From Sphingobacterium sp. (GTDB taxonomy: Bacteria > Bacteroidota > Bacteroidia > Sphingobacteriales > Sphingobacteriaceae): 64,000 nucleotides of DNA. The notes beneath the pieces were generated by a model, which saw only the letters and a list, made by a program, of their open reading frames with translations, had not been told where the DNA came from and ran no database searches. The position numbers were made by a program, and so were the translations under genes. The stretch lies in NCBI GenBank assembly GCA_031277685.1, contig JAITLV010000085.1:29818-93817 (forward strand). Direction: 5' to 3'. Of this stretch, positions 19,600 to 29,105 are shown piece by piece (position 1 is the first letter of the stretch; each line of letters starts with the position of its first letter).

Positions 19600-20136
19600 A
19601 TGAATCAGAAAAACAAGGTCTTCATTGCCACCAGTCTGGACGGATATATTGCCGATAGGAACGGAGAAATCGATTGGCTGCTTTCCATACCGAATCCCGA
19701 GAAGGATGATATGGGCTATAAGGAATTTATTGCACAGATTGATGCGCTGGTCATGGGCCGCAACACCTTTGAAGTGGTGTGTGGTTTTGACGAATGGTAT
19801 TATGATAAGCATGTTTTTGTGTTAAGCGACAGTATGACGGAGATCCCCGCAAAATTCAGGGATAAAGCTTCTCTTGTCAAAGGCTGTCTAAACGATGTAC
19901 TGGCTGAAATTCATGGAAAAGGATATCATAACCTGTATATCGATGGGGGAAAGACCATTCAGGGCTTTTTGCAAGAAGACCGGATTGATGAGATGATTAT
20001 TACCCTGATTCCTTATCTGCTGGGTAAAGGAATTCCTTTGTTCGGAGATCTTTCCGAAATGTTGAAGTTTGAAGCTGTGGGTACAAAAATCTTTCTAAAT
20101 TCAATCGTTCAAAATCATTTTTTAAGAAAAAGATAA
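19600..20136 (+). CDS. dihydrofolate reductase / RibD C-terminal family protein
   Basis: A 178-residue protein starting at ATG 19600; the frame is open further upstream but that part overlaps the AraC gene. Motifs of the DHFR-like RibD-C family: FIATSLDGYIADRNGEIDWL at the start, DALVMGRNTFE, and YIDGGKTIQGFL for NADPH binding. Proteins of this YwjB/YyaP type are probable NADPH-dependent reductases; the substrate is unknown. The gene ends just before a palindromic repeat that also ends the convergent sensor gene. Confidence 0.85.
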   Translation: MNQKNKVFIATSLDGYIADRNGEIDWLLSIPNPEKDDMGYKEFIAQIDALVMGRNTFEVVCGFDEWYYDKHVFVLSDSMTEIPAKFRDKASLVKGCLNDVLAEIHGKGYHNLYIDGGKTIQGFLQEDRIDEMIITLIPYLLGKGIPLFGDLSEMLKFEAVGTKIFLNSIVQNHFLRKR

Positions 20137-20140
20137 AGGA

Positions 20141-20188
20141 TGGAGATTTCGGAGGCTTTGATCATATGATTTCGGAATTCATTGATCA
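20141..20188. repeat. intergenic palindromic repeat, copy 1
   Basis: A 48-base block that recurs almost unchanged at 38241-38287 (a few mismatches and one indel). It contains arms AGGCTTTGATCA (20153-20164) and TGATCAAAGCCT (20183-20194), a perfect 12-base inverted repeat with an 18-base loop. It lies between two convergent genes, so it can act as a bidirectional terminator; its right arm overlaps the stop of the minus-strand gene. Confidence 0.75.
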
Positions 20189-20210
20189 AAGCCTAAATAT
20201 CCTTTTTTAT
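20153..20210. terminator. bidirectional terminator-like hairpin
   Basis: Arms AGGCTTTGATCA and TGATCAAAGCCT pair perfectly; on the plus strand the stem is followed by AAATATCC and then six T residues. It sits between the convergent DHFR-like and hybrid-sensor genes, the expected place for a shared terminator. Confidence 0.55.
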
Positions 20211-22952
20211 TTGCTCCTTTCGATATACGGTAGGGGTTATGCCAAAGTACTTTTTAAATGCTGCTGTAAAATATGTCCCAGAGGAAAAACCGACTTTTTC
20301 CGCGATTTCGTTAACCTGAAGACCTTCAAGTAGTAGGTGTTGAGATTTGGTCAACCTGCGCTGTAATAGAAAGTCATTGACGCTACAATTTAAGAGCGTC
20401 TTCGTTTTACGGTAAAGTTGTATTCTGGAAAGCCTCAATTCCTTAGCTATATCCTCAATACTTAAATTCTTATTACCAAGATGACTTTCGACAACCATAG
20501 CGAGGTTCTGGATAAAGCGCTTATCCTGTGAAGTATGTTCTGTTTCGGTTTGAATTTCAAATGCTTTAACTAAACCTGAATAATGCTCTTTTAGCTTTTG
20601 CCGAGATGTAATCAAGTTGACTATAACTGCTTTCAGATGGTCTACATGAAATGGTTTTGTTAAGTAAGCGTCAGCCATGTACCGCATTCCTTCGATCTTA
20701 CTTTCTTCGGTATCAACAGCTGTTAACAGAAGAACTGGTACCTGGTTGAAACGCAAGCTTTTTTTGACGGTTTTGAGAAGTTCTATTCCAGTTTCATCGG
20801 GAAGCATAATGTCGCTGATGATCAGATCGGGATAATTAGTTTCCATTTTTTTTAGGGCATCAGCATAGTTGGTGGCAAATGTAATATTATAGATTGTTGC
20901 CAGTATTTCTTTAAGAAAGCTCCTAATCTCAGAATGGTCTTCGACAATTAATATTGTAGAAGCTCTGTCAGAACAAAAAGAGACCATTTCGCTATCATGT
21001 TCTTCGATACTTTCTTGGGATAAGGCTGTTTCGAAATCAAACCTAGTTGTTGGCTGTACTGTGCTTTTCTTTTCTTCCGAAGACAAATGATGATTTCCGA
21101 CTGGCAGACGCAAGGTAAAAGCAGAACCAGCTCCCTTCTTGCTGCTAGCTGTTACTTGTCCGTGATGAAGTTCCACGATCTGCTTCACATAAGCTAGACC
21201 GATACCGGACCCTAATTGGTGATCTTCACCCTGATAGAAATTGTCAAATATCTGATCAATATCACCTGCTGATATTCCGGTTCCGTTATCAATAATCCGA
21301 ATATGGAAATAGTCGCCGAAAGTATTTTCATCAACAAGAATATTTATTCCGCCACCTTTAGTAGTGTATTTAAATGCATTGGACAATAAGTTTGAAAGTG
21401 CATGTTCCATCAGATGTTCATCTATCCAAACTTCATTAATAGGAGTTTTGTTGGTATAACTGAGCGAAATACCCTTCTTTTTCACAAGAGGCTTAAAATT
21501 CGAGACAATCTGCTGGACGAAACTATTAATGTGGACACATTCAGCTTGGAGGGTCAGTTTCGACTTATCTATCCGATGAATATCAATAAGATCCCTGATC
21601 AAGTCTTGTAGTTTTAGCGTATTCCGTTTGATATAAAGAAGATGATCCAAACCTGTAGGAGAGAGGGTGTTTTCTTTTGACAGTTCCTCAAGTGGACCCA
21701 TTATGAGTGTAAGAGGTGTTTTGAATTCGTGGGAGACGTTTGTGAAAAATCCCCGCTGTTCTTCAGCTGCGTTCCGGATCTGTTGATTCATATCGACAAT
21801 CTGTTGCTGTTGACTTAGGATTTCCTGATTTTGTTCGTTAAGCAACCTGTTTTTTTTACGATTGTTTCGAATTACAATAATTGAAATTGCCCCTAGGATC
21901 ACAGTTATAATAAGGCTTGTCAATACAATGCGCAGTGTGGTGCGCTGACTGTTGTAGATTTTATATTGGCGATCGATCAGTTGCTGTCTCTTATCAATAT
22001 CCTTTTGTTGTCCCTTTATCTTATTGGACTGTAGAATCATCAGATTAGCATTTTCTTTGTTGATAACCAAAGTTCCGAGAATGTTTTCTCTGGTATAAGG
22101 TTTCTGCTCCAAGATAGACATGGCAGTGCGGACAGCTTCTGTTCCACCAGTCGGGTAGAACATAGATGCATAAAGAGTTCCGTCCGCGATCTTTTCCAGA
22201 CCATTTCCCTGACCGGATAATGCGTCCACTCCAATAACTCTTTTATTGTTGATACCGGCTTCTGTCAACGACTGAATTGTACCGAAAGCCATTTGGTCGT
22301 TGAAAGCGAATATTAAATCCTGATTTTTGAGGTCATTGATTTGTTTTTGAGCATTTGCATAAGCGGTATTTTTACTCCAGTCGCCCTGGATATCGACGTC
22401 TATACGGGTTGTTCCAGCACTATCCAACCCCATAATCAGACCTTTTTTTCTTTCAATCGAAGCCGAGGTACCGCTGAGCCCCGTAATGATCCCAATTTGG
22501 CCTTTCCCTTGTAGTGTGGTAGAAATAAATTGCCCGGCAAGTTTGCCAATAGCTAGGTTATCCGCACCCACATATGCATTATATAGGCCCGATGAGGTCT
22601 TGCGGTCTGTGACGACAACAGGTATTTTCAACCGAAAGACCGAGTCTACAATAGGAGTAACTGGCGCAGCCTCATTGGGCGAGACGATCAAGAGATCGAT
22701 CTTATTTTTTAATAGTTCCCGAATCTGCGCAATTTGTATCTGGTTGTTGCCTTGGGCATCACGGTATATAAATTGGACGTTGGGGTAAAAAGAAAGCTCC
22801 CTTTTCATTTCCTCCAGCATAGTCTGCCGCCAAGCATCGTTACCAATGCACTGAGAAAAGGCAATTGTATATTTTTCGGTATGTTCACGAGGTTGACATG
22901 CCTGAAAAATGGGTAAAATAATTACCATCAAAATGATATACAATCTTAGCAT
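20193..22952 (-). CDS. hybrid two-component system with periplasmic sugar-binding sensor domain (BT1754-like)
   Basis: About 919 residues from ATG 22952; in-frame starts also exist at 23018 (ATG) and 23039 (GTG). Order, counting from 23039: signal/anchor segment (about 30-48), periplasmic-binding-protein type 1 domain as in ribose/fructose-binding proteins (about 55-330), one transmembrane segment (about 366-390), HisKA with SHEFKTP (His about 436), HATPase with NLLSNAFKYT and GSGIGLAYV, receiver with phospho-acceptor in ISDIMLPD (about Asp742), and AraC helix-turn-helix (about 850-945). This is the design of B. thetaiotaomicron BT1754, which senses fructose and controls the fructan locus. 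It is divergent from the fructan genes, which fits. Confidence 0.92.
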   Translation of the reverse strand: MLRLYIILMVIILPIFQACQPREHTEKYTIAFSQCIGNDAWRQTMLEEMKRELSFYPNVQFIYRDAQGNNQIQIAQIRELLKNKIDLLIVSPNEAAPVTPIVDSVFRLKIPVVVTDRKTSSGLYNAYVGADNLAIGKLAGQFISTTLQGKGQIGIITGLSGTSASIERKKGLIMGLDSAGTTRIDVDIQGDWSKNTAYANAQKQINDLKNQDLIFAFNDQMAFGTIQSLTEAGINNKRVIGVDALSGQGNGLEKIADGTLYASMFYPTGGTEAVRTAMSILEQKPYTRENILGTLVINKENANLMILQSNKIKGQQKDIDKRQQLIDRQYKIYNSQRTTLRIVLTSLIITVILGAISIIVIRNNRKKNRLLNEQNQEILSQQQQIVDMNQQIRNAAEEQRGFFTNVSHEFKTPLTLIMGPLEELSKENTLSPTGLDHLLYIKRNTLKLQDLIRDLIDIHRIDKSKLTLQAECVHINSFVQQIVSNFKPLVKKKGISLSYTNKTPINEVWIDEHLMEHALSNLLSNAFKYTTKGGGINILVDENTFGDYFHIRIIDNGTGISAGDIDQIFDNFYQGEDHQLGSGIGLAYVKQIVELHHGQVTASSKKGAGSAFTLRLPVGNHHLSSEEKKSTVQPTTRFDFETALSQESIEEHDSEMVSFCSDRASTILIVEDHSEIRSFLKEILATIYNITFATNYADALKKMETNYPDLIISDIMLPDETGIELLKTVKKSLRFNQVPVLLLTAVDTEESKIEGMRYMADAYLTKPFHVDHLKAVIVNLITSRQKLKEHYSGLVKAFEIQTETEHTSQDKRFIQNLAMVVESHLGNKNLSIEDIAKELRLSRIQLYRKTKTLLNCSVNDFLLQRRLTKSQHLLLEGLQVNEIAEKVGFSSGTYFTAAFKKYFGITPTVYRKEQIKKDI

Positions 22953-23507
22953 TCTTAATAAATGGTTTTTATGAATTTTGTGTTTATAATAGAAATGGAT
23001 GGATACCTTTTTCAGCATCTTATTGTGTGGTTTATACACAATCTCCGTCTCTCATAACTGATAGATTCCCTTATCTGGGGAAAAGGTAAGATTATTTTTC
23101 TAACAATGATTTAAAATGTAACGTATTTTCGAATATTTTTTAAAAAATCTAATGTGCTACCATTTATTACTGTCTCGGAAGGTGGCAAAAACTAATAAAT
23201 AAAATATCAAAAGTATCAATAGAATTTTAAGTATATATAGATCCAGGTCCTTTTCGTCATTTTCGAATCTACCTAATTTTCTTAGTGTATAATAGACACA
23301 ATATGTTGTTGATTATCAAATGAAACAAAATCTATATTATTTGTTCAATTTTTATTATTTTATTATTTTGTTATTTTTTTAATTTACTGATATATAGGTT
23401 TGTATGTGTTTTTACTGTTGATCTAAAATCGATGTTATTTGTCTGCTGAAAATTAAGCTGCCTACTATTCTTATGTTAAATTTGAGTCAATCAATTATAA
23501 ATTTAAC
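22953..23507. promoter_or_regulatory. divergent intergenic control region of the fructan locus
   Basis: About 470-550 bases between the sensor gene and the sugar symporter, very AT-rich, no convincing gene. It should hold the promoters for both directions and the binding sites of the AraC-type output domain of the sensor. A TAAATTTG at 23477-23484 matches the Bacteroidota -7 box TAnnTTTG about 24 bases before the symporter ATG; I see no well-placed -33 element. Confidence 0.5.
23477..23484 (+). promoter_or_regulatory. possible Bacteroidota -7 promoter box
   Basis: TAAATTTG fits TAnnTTTG exactly and lies 24 bases before the ATG of the MFS symporter. No TTTG is present at the usual spacing upstream, so this is suggestive only; an activator-dependent promoter could explain the weak -33. 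Confidence 0.35.
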
Positions 23508-24836
23508 ATGAATAAGAATACAGTTTTAGTCTGGTCATTCGTAGTGGCCTTAGGTGGATTTCTCTTCGGTTTTGATACTGCGGTTATCTCTGGTGCTGAA
23601 AAGGCGGTGCAGTCCTTCTGGTCTCTTAGTGAATTTCAGCACGGTCTTACCATGGCGATTGCACTATTTGGCACCGTCATCGGAGCGGCTATGGGTGCTT
23701 ATCCATCCGATCGCCTGGGACGGAAGAATACGTTGTTTTTTGTAGCCGCATTATATTTTTTCTCTGCTATAGGTACTGCATTTGCACAAGATTGGCATTT
23801 ATTTATATTGTTTCGTTTCCTCGGTGGAATAGGTGTGGGGGTTTCCTCTGTCACAGCGCCTATTTATATATCAGAAATTTCACCTGCTAAATCGCGGGGT
23901 AAATTGGTGGGATTGTTTCAATTTAATGTTGTGCTTGGAATATTGATTGCTTACCTTTCTAATTTTTTTATCGGACAGGCGGGAGAGGAATCCTGGCGAT
24001 GGATGCTCGGTGTACAGGCGGTACCGTCACTGATTTTCTTTTTGCTGATCTTCTTTATTCCGGAGAGTCCCCGTTGGTTGCTTTTGCACCGTAACAAAAA
24101 AGAAGAAGCGACAGCTATTATGCGTAAGGTTAGTGGCCCACAAGCAGAAGCGGACATTGAGCATATATTGAGCGCCCGTGAGCGTTCCCAGAAAAAGGGT
24201 GAGGGACGATTATTTTCCAAACAGAATCGTTTTCCGGTTATTCTTGCCGTATTATTTGCTGTATTTAATCAGGTTTCGGGCATCAATGCAATTATTTACT
24301 ATGCGCCAAGAGTATTTGAGATGGCAGGTCTCGGTGCTCAGAGTTCCTTGCTTTCTACTGTTGGGGTAGGTCTGGTCAATTTTATTTTTACGCTTATCGC
24401 TATCAATTTCATTGATAAAGTCGGTCGTCGAAAGCTGATGTTTATCGGTTCCGTTGGGCTGATTGTTTCACTTTCTCTCGTTTCGCATGCATTCTTTTCA
24501 GGCAATGTTGAAGGAATTAAGGTGACTATTTATCTGATGTTGTTCATTGCATTTTTTGCTTTTTCTCAAGGCGCGGTTATATGGGTGTTTATTTCGGAGA
24601 TATTTCCGAACGATGTGCGCGCAAAAGGACAGACTTTGGGCAGTTTGACCCATTGGGTAATGGCTGCGGTAATTACCTTCTGTTTTCCTGCGCTTACTGA
24701 ACTCCTTGGTGGGGGGTATACTTTCTTGATCTTTGCTGGATTTATGGTACTGCAGCTTCTCTATGTATGGAAAATGATGCCAGAGACAAAAGGAAAATCG
24801 CTTGAGGATATGGACGGAGCCATGCCATTGCATTAA
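23508..24836 (+). CDS. MFS sugar:proton symporter (probable fructose importer)
   Basis: A 442-residue, 12-helix sugar transporter of the Glut/XylE type. Motifs: GGFLFGFDTAVISGAEK in helix 1, the DRLGRKN loop after helix 2, FRFLGGIGVGVSS, PESPRWLL after helix 6, QVSGINAIIYYAPRVFE in helix 7 and the PETKGKSLEDMD tail. The inner-membrane role is import of the monosaccharide released in the periplasm. Its place between the fructan sensor and the fructokinase points to fructose, as for BT1758. Confidence 0.92.
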   Translation: MNKNTVLVWSFVVALGGFLFGFDTAVISGAEKAVQSFWSLSEFQHGLTMAIALFGTVIGAAMGAYPSDRLGRKNTLFFVAALYFFSAIGTAFAQDWHLFILFRFLGGIGVGVSSVTAPIYISEISPAKSRGKLVGLFQFNVVLGILIAYLSNFFIGQAGEESWRWMLGVQAVPSLIFFLLIFFIPESPRWLLLHRNKKEEATAIMRKVSGPQAEADIEHILSARERSQKKGEGRLFSKQNRFPVILAVLFAVFNQVSGINAIIYYAPRVFEMAGLGAQSSLLSTVGVGLVNFIFTLIAINFIDKVGRRKLMFIGSVGLIVSLSLVSHAFFSGNVEGIKVTIYLMLFIAFFAFSQGAVIWVFISEIFPNDVRAKGQTLGSLTHWVMAAVITFCFPALTELLGGGYTFLIFAGFMVLQLLYVWKMMPETKGKSLEDMDGAMPLH

Positions 24837-24910
24837 GCATTAATTACATTAAAATTATTGATAAGCGTCGATAGGTGCATACCAAATGTGCCAGTGACTC
24901 ATAAAATAGT

Positions 24911-25861
24911 ATGACAATGAATATTGAAACATTGAATGTTAAGGGAATTTGTTTTGGAGAGATCTTATGGGATAACCTGCCCTCCGGAAGAAAATTGGGA
25001 GGCGCGCCGCTCAACGTAGCCTATCATTTGAATAAACTGGGTATCTATACAGAGATGCTTACCCGTGTTGGGATTGATTCCAATGGTTATGATATTATGG
25101 CCTTATGCAAGGAACTTGCTGTTCCGACTACATTATTTCAACAGGACAGCGATCAACCTACATCTACCGTGGAGGTGTATATAGACGAAAAGAAAGATGT
25201 ACGCTATGAGATCATTTACCCCGTTGCCTGGGATTTTATTGCGTTGGGAGAAAAAGAGCTCGAATCTGTTCAGAAGGCTGACTTTTTTGTATTTGGCAGC
25301 CTATCTACAAGAAACGATATCAGTTATCAGACCTTAAAAGCACTCTTGAAAGTGGCCAAATACAAGGTGCTGGATGTTAACCTCCGTGCACCATTTTATT
25401 CCAAAGAACGAATCTTTGAATTATTAGGTTATGCCGATCTGGTTAAAATGAACGAAGAAGAGCTCGGCTTTGTTGCCGAATGGCTTGAGCTAGATAGCAT
25501 ATGCAGTGACCAAGAGAAGGTGGGTACGATTATGGAACACTTTGCTATCAGGGAGCTCATTGTAACTTACGGTGCCGATGGAGCGGTCTATCATTCCCTT
25601 GCCGGGCAATTTAGTTATCATTACCCGGCTCTTAAAGTGGAGGTGATGGATACTATCGGTAGCGGGGATTCTTTTTTAGCCGCATTTTTATTCCTAAGAT
25701 GCCAAACGGATAAGGATATCAGGGCAGAGGAAATATTGGAGTTTGCAGCCACATTGAGTGGATTTGTTACCCAAAGTAGTGGTGCCTGCCCGAATTATGA
25801 TACTATCGCGATAAACAGGTTTGAATGGCTGAACCTGCTGCAAAAATTTAATCTTAAGTAA
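24911..25861 (+). CDS. PfkB-family fructokinase
   Basis: A 316-residue carbohydrate kinase. It shows GGAPLNVAYHLNKLG near the N-terminus (PfkB signature 1 region), and DTIGSGDSFLAAFL near residues 250-263, where the Asp of GSGDSF is the catalytic base. PfkB fructokinases phosphorylate fructose with ATP. It follows the symporter after 74 bases and precedes SusC by 47, the expected order import, then phosphorylation. The start used is ATG 24911; the ATG at 24917 is equally possible. Confidence 0.9.
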   Translation: MTMNIETLNVKGICFGEILWDNLPSGRKLGGAPLNVAYHLNKLGIYTEMLTRVGIDSNGYDIMALCKELAVPTTLFQQDSDQPTSTVEVYIDEKKDVRYEIIYPVAWDFIALGEKELESVQKADFFVFGSLSTRNDISYQTLKALLKVAKYKVLDVNLRAPFYSKERIFELLGYADLVKMNEEELGFVAEWLELDSICSDQEKVGTIMEHFAIRELIVTYGADGAVYHSLAGQFSYHYPALKVEVMDTIGSGDSFLAAFLFLRCQTDKDIRAEEILEFAATLSGFVTQSSGACPNYDTIAINRFEWLNLLQKFNLK

Positions 25862-25908
25862 GGGAATCAAGAAAATATTATACCATTTATTAAACTAACC
25901 AATTTATT

Positions 25909-28900
25909 ATGTTTACAAAAGAGAAAGTTATACTGTTGTCCTCTTCGGTACTCTTTTCTGTTGCCAGTTTTGCGCAACAAATAGAGGTGCGCGGAAGAAT
26001 CTCTGACAGTGGGACATCTGCACCGATAGTTGGGGCATCACTATTGGTCAAGGGAACCACACAGGCAACCAAGACCAATGGAAAAGGGGAGTTTACGCTC
26101 CAGACATCCAGTACTAATCCAGCCCTGGAGATAACTTATGTGGGTTATGAGACACAAACTGTGGTTGTCGGCGGACAAAAGTTTCTTGACATTCGTTTGG
26201 TCAGCGCGGAGAAGGGGCTCGATGAAGTTGTAGTGACCGGTTATCAGACGGAGCGAAAGAAAGATTTGACAGGTGCTGTTAGTGTTGTCAATGTTTCAGA
26301 AATGATGAAAGCCCCTGAGAACAACCCCATGAAGGCTCTCCAAGGCAGGGTGTCGGGTATGACAGTAACTGCCGACGGTAATCCCAGCGGAGGTGCTACG
26401 GTCCGTATGCGGGGAATCAGTTCACTTAATAGCAATCAGGATCCGTTGTATGTGATTGATGGTGTACCTACTCAGGGCGGGATGCACGAGCTCAATTCCA
26501 ATGATATCGAGAGTATTCAGGTACTGAAAGATGCCTCATCGGCGAGTATCTATGGGTCACGTGCCGCCAATGGTGTGATTGTGATCACAACAAAAAGAGG
26601 TAAAATCGGGGCGCCTAAATTGACAGTGGATGCTTTTGCAACAAGTAGCCATTTTAACAATCGTATGAAAGTACTCAACGCGCGCCAATATGGTGAGGCG
26701 TTGTGGCGGGCGACGATAGACAGTGGCGGTAAACCGAACGAAAATAATATCGGCTATCAATTTGACTATAATAATGATGCGAATGGATATCCACAGCTCA
26801 ATAATGTCTTTGTCTCCCAATACCTGGATAAAGAACATACAATGGCTTCTTCTGATACAGATTGGTTCAATGAAATTTCGAAACCTGGACTGCTTCAATC
26901 CTATAATGCAACCTTAAGTTCTGCTACGGAGAAATCAAGCTCGTTTTTCTCAATGGGCTACCTGCGCAATAATGGAACGCTCGAACAAACCAACTTTCAA
27001 CGGATTTCGGCCCGCATGAACGCGGATTATAAACTGTTTGACGGTAAGTTAATAGTTGGGGAGAATTTTACGGTGAATAATACCGGTGAAGTGCAGGCGC
27101 CGGGCGACGTGCTCGACCTGTCATTGAAAGCACTACCGATCATACCAGTGCATACCGTTGATGGAATTGGATGGGGAGGACCGTCTTTGGGGATGAACGA
27201 TCGCCATAATCCCGTACGTCTGCTTAATGATAACCGGAATAACAAATATAATTTCTGGCGCTTATTTGGAAATGCTTATGCTGACCTACAGGTCATAAAA
27301 GATCTACATATCCGAACAAGCTTCGGAATTGATTATGGAAATTTCTATAAGCGTAATATGGAACTGTCCTACCGGTCGGGCTTTATGAACAGTAATAGAA
27401 GCGGTGTCAATATGGAACAGTCACATGGTATGAAGTGGACCTGGTCCAATGTGGCGACCTACCGTAAGGTGATGGATAAACATACACTGGATGTGCTTGC
27501 TGGTATTGAACTGAACCGTCAGAACGATATCAAGTTTAATGCCTATACCGCTGGCAACGGAGCCTTTGCTATCGAAACCCCTGAATATATGTGGCCTGGT
27601 GTGAGTACAGGGGTCGCTGCAGTCGGTGGGACTTCAACAGGTTTCTCTTTACTTTCATATTTTGGGAAAGCCAATTATTCCTATGATGACCGTTATCTAG
27701 CTTCATTTACTGTAAGACATGACGGTTCTTCACGTTTCGGTAAAAATAATCGTTTTGCGACATTTCCCGCGGTAACTGCGGGATGGCGGATTTCTTCGGA
27801 AAGTTTTATGGCAGGTGCCAAGGATTATATTTCAGATCTGAAGCTTCGTGTGGGCTGGGGACAGACCGGAAATCAGGGGATTGGTGATCTGGCTACCTAT
27901 GCGCTATTTGTTCCTGAATATGGTGTCGGTGATCCAACATGGAATATTGTTGACGGAACAGCTTATGATCTTTCCGGTACAGGCAGTGGGACATTGCAAT
28001 CGGGTTATCGCAAAATCCAAACGGAGAATAATGACCTGAAATGGGAGACGACTACACAAACCAATGTTGGTTTGGATTTCTCCTTATTTAACCAAAACCT
28101 TTATGGTTCGTTAGATTGGTATGTCAAAGCAACCAAAGATATGTTGATCAATCCAGCTTATATCGGGGTTGTTGGTGAAGGTGGCTATCGCTGGGCAAAC
28201 GGAGCCTCCATGGAAAATAAAGGCCTGGATCTTTCCGCCGGTTACCGCAATAAGACCTCTTTCGGGCTGGATTATGATGTGACAGCGGTATTTTCAACCT
28301 ATAAAAACAAGGTTACCCATTTGCCTCAGGCTGTTGAGAATTCTTACGGTGGCCGTCAGGGAGATAATATTATCGGCCGCCCATTGGGATCTTTCTATGG
28401 CTATGTGACGGATGGAATCTTTCAGAACCAAAAAGAGGTGGATGCTCACGTCAAACAGGATGGGAAGGGTATCGGTCGTTTGCGTTATGTCAATGTGTAT
28501 GATGCAGATAAGCAGATTACTGATATGGACCGTACCTGGATCGGAAATCCACATCCGGATTTTTCGTACAGCTTAAATATAGCGTTGAAATATAAAGGAT
28601 TTGACCTCTCTGTGTATTTTCAAGGGGTACAAGGGATCGATGTGGAAAACTGGCTGAAAAAACAAACGGATTTCTGGAGCGTGGATGATGTAAATTCCAA
28701 TAAAGGCCTACGTCTCCTCAATGCATGGACGCCACAGAATCCAAATTCAACCATTCCAGCATTACAGACAACAAACAATAATGATGAGGGCAGGTTATCA
28801 AATTACTTTATTGAAAATGGCTCGTATATGAAATTACGAAACCTATCACTCGGTTATACCTTACCTACAGCAACCGCTTCTCATTTGCGTATGAGCCGCT

Positions 28901-29034
28901 TACGTGTTTATGTCACTGGACAGAACCTATTTACTGTTAAGTCAAAGAACTTTACAGGCGTGGATCCGGAAAACGTTGGTTGGGGATATCCGATTCCAAC
29001 GACATGGACAGCCGGTGTGAATATTGGATTTTAA
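25909..29034 (+). CDS. SusC-family TonB-dependent transporter of the fructan locus
   Basis: A 1041-residue SusC protein. A signal peptide (about 1-22) leads directly into a carboxypeptidase-regulatory-like domain (EVRGRISDSGTSAPIVGASL), then the DEVVVTGYQ TonB box region, plug with IESIQVLKDASSASIYGSRA, and barrel ending NIGF. There is no STN domain, in keeping with control by the hybrid sensor and not by FecI/FecR. Likely imports fructan oligosaccharides with the SusD encoded next; equivalent to BT1763. Confidence 0.94.
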   Translation: MFTKEKVILLSSSVLFSVASFAQQIEVRGRISDSGTSAPIVGASLLVKGTTQATKTNGKGEFTLQTSSTNPALEITYVGYETQTVVVGGQKFLDIRLVSAEKGLDEVVVTGYQTERKKDLTGAVSVVNVSEMMKAPENNPMKALQGRVSGMTVTADGNPSGGATVRMRGISSLNSNQDPLYVIDGVPTQGGMHELNSNDIESIQVLKDASSASIYGSRAANGVIVITTKRGKIGAPKLTVDAFATSSHFNNRMKVLNARQYGEALWRATIDSGGKPNENNIGYQFDYNNDANGYPQLNNVFVSQYLDKEHTMASSDTDWFNEISKPGLLQSYNATLSSATEKSSSFFSMGYLRNNGTLEQTNFQRISARMNADYKLFDGKLIVGENFTVNNTGEVQAPGDVLDLSLKALPIIPVHTVDGIGWGGPSLGMNDRHNPVRLLNDNRNNKYNFWRLFGNAYADLQVIKDLHIRTSFGIDYGNFYKRNMELSYRSGFMNSNRSGVNMEQSHGMKWTWSNVATYRKVMDKHTLDVLAGIELNRQNDIKFNAYTAGNGAFAIETPEYMWPGVSTGVAAVGGTSTGFSLLSYFGKANYSYDDRYLASFTVRHDGSSRFGKNNRFATFPAVTAGWRISSESFMAGAKDYISDLKLRVGWGQTGNQGIGDLATYALFVPEYGVGDPTWNIVDGTAYDLSGTGSGTLQSGYRKIQTENNDLKWETTTQTNVGLDFSLFNQNLYGSLDWYVKATKDMLINPAYIGVVGEGGYRWANGASMENKGLDLSAGYRNKTSFGLDYDVTAVFSTYKNKVTHLPQAVENSYGGRQGDNIIGRPLGSFYGYVTDGIFQNQKEVDAHVKQDGKGIGRLRYVNVYDADKQITDMDRTWIGNPHPDFSYSLNIALKYKGFDLSVYFQGVQGIDVENWLKKQTDFWSVDDVNSNKGLRLLNAWTPQNPNSTIPALQTTNNNDEGRLSNYFIENGSYMKLRNLSLGYTLPTATASHLRMSRLRVYVTGQNLFTVKSKNFTGVDPENVGWGYPIPTTWTAGVNIGF

Positions 29035-29105
29035 TAGTTGAGAAATAGATAAGAACAAATAACCGGTATGTGGACGATTTGATCCGCATTTAAATTATAA
29101 AACTA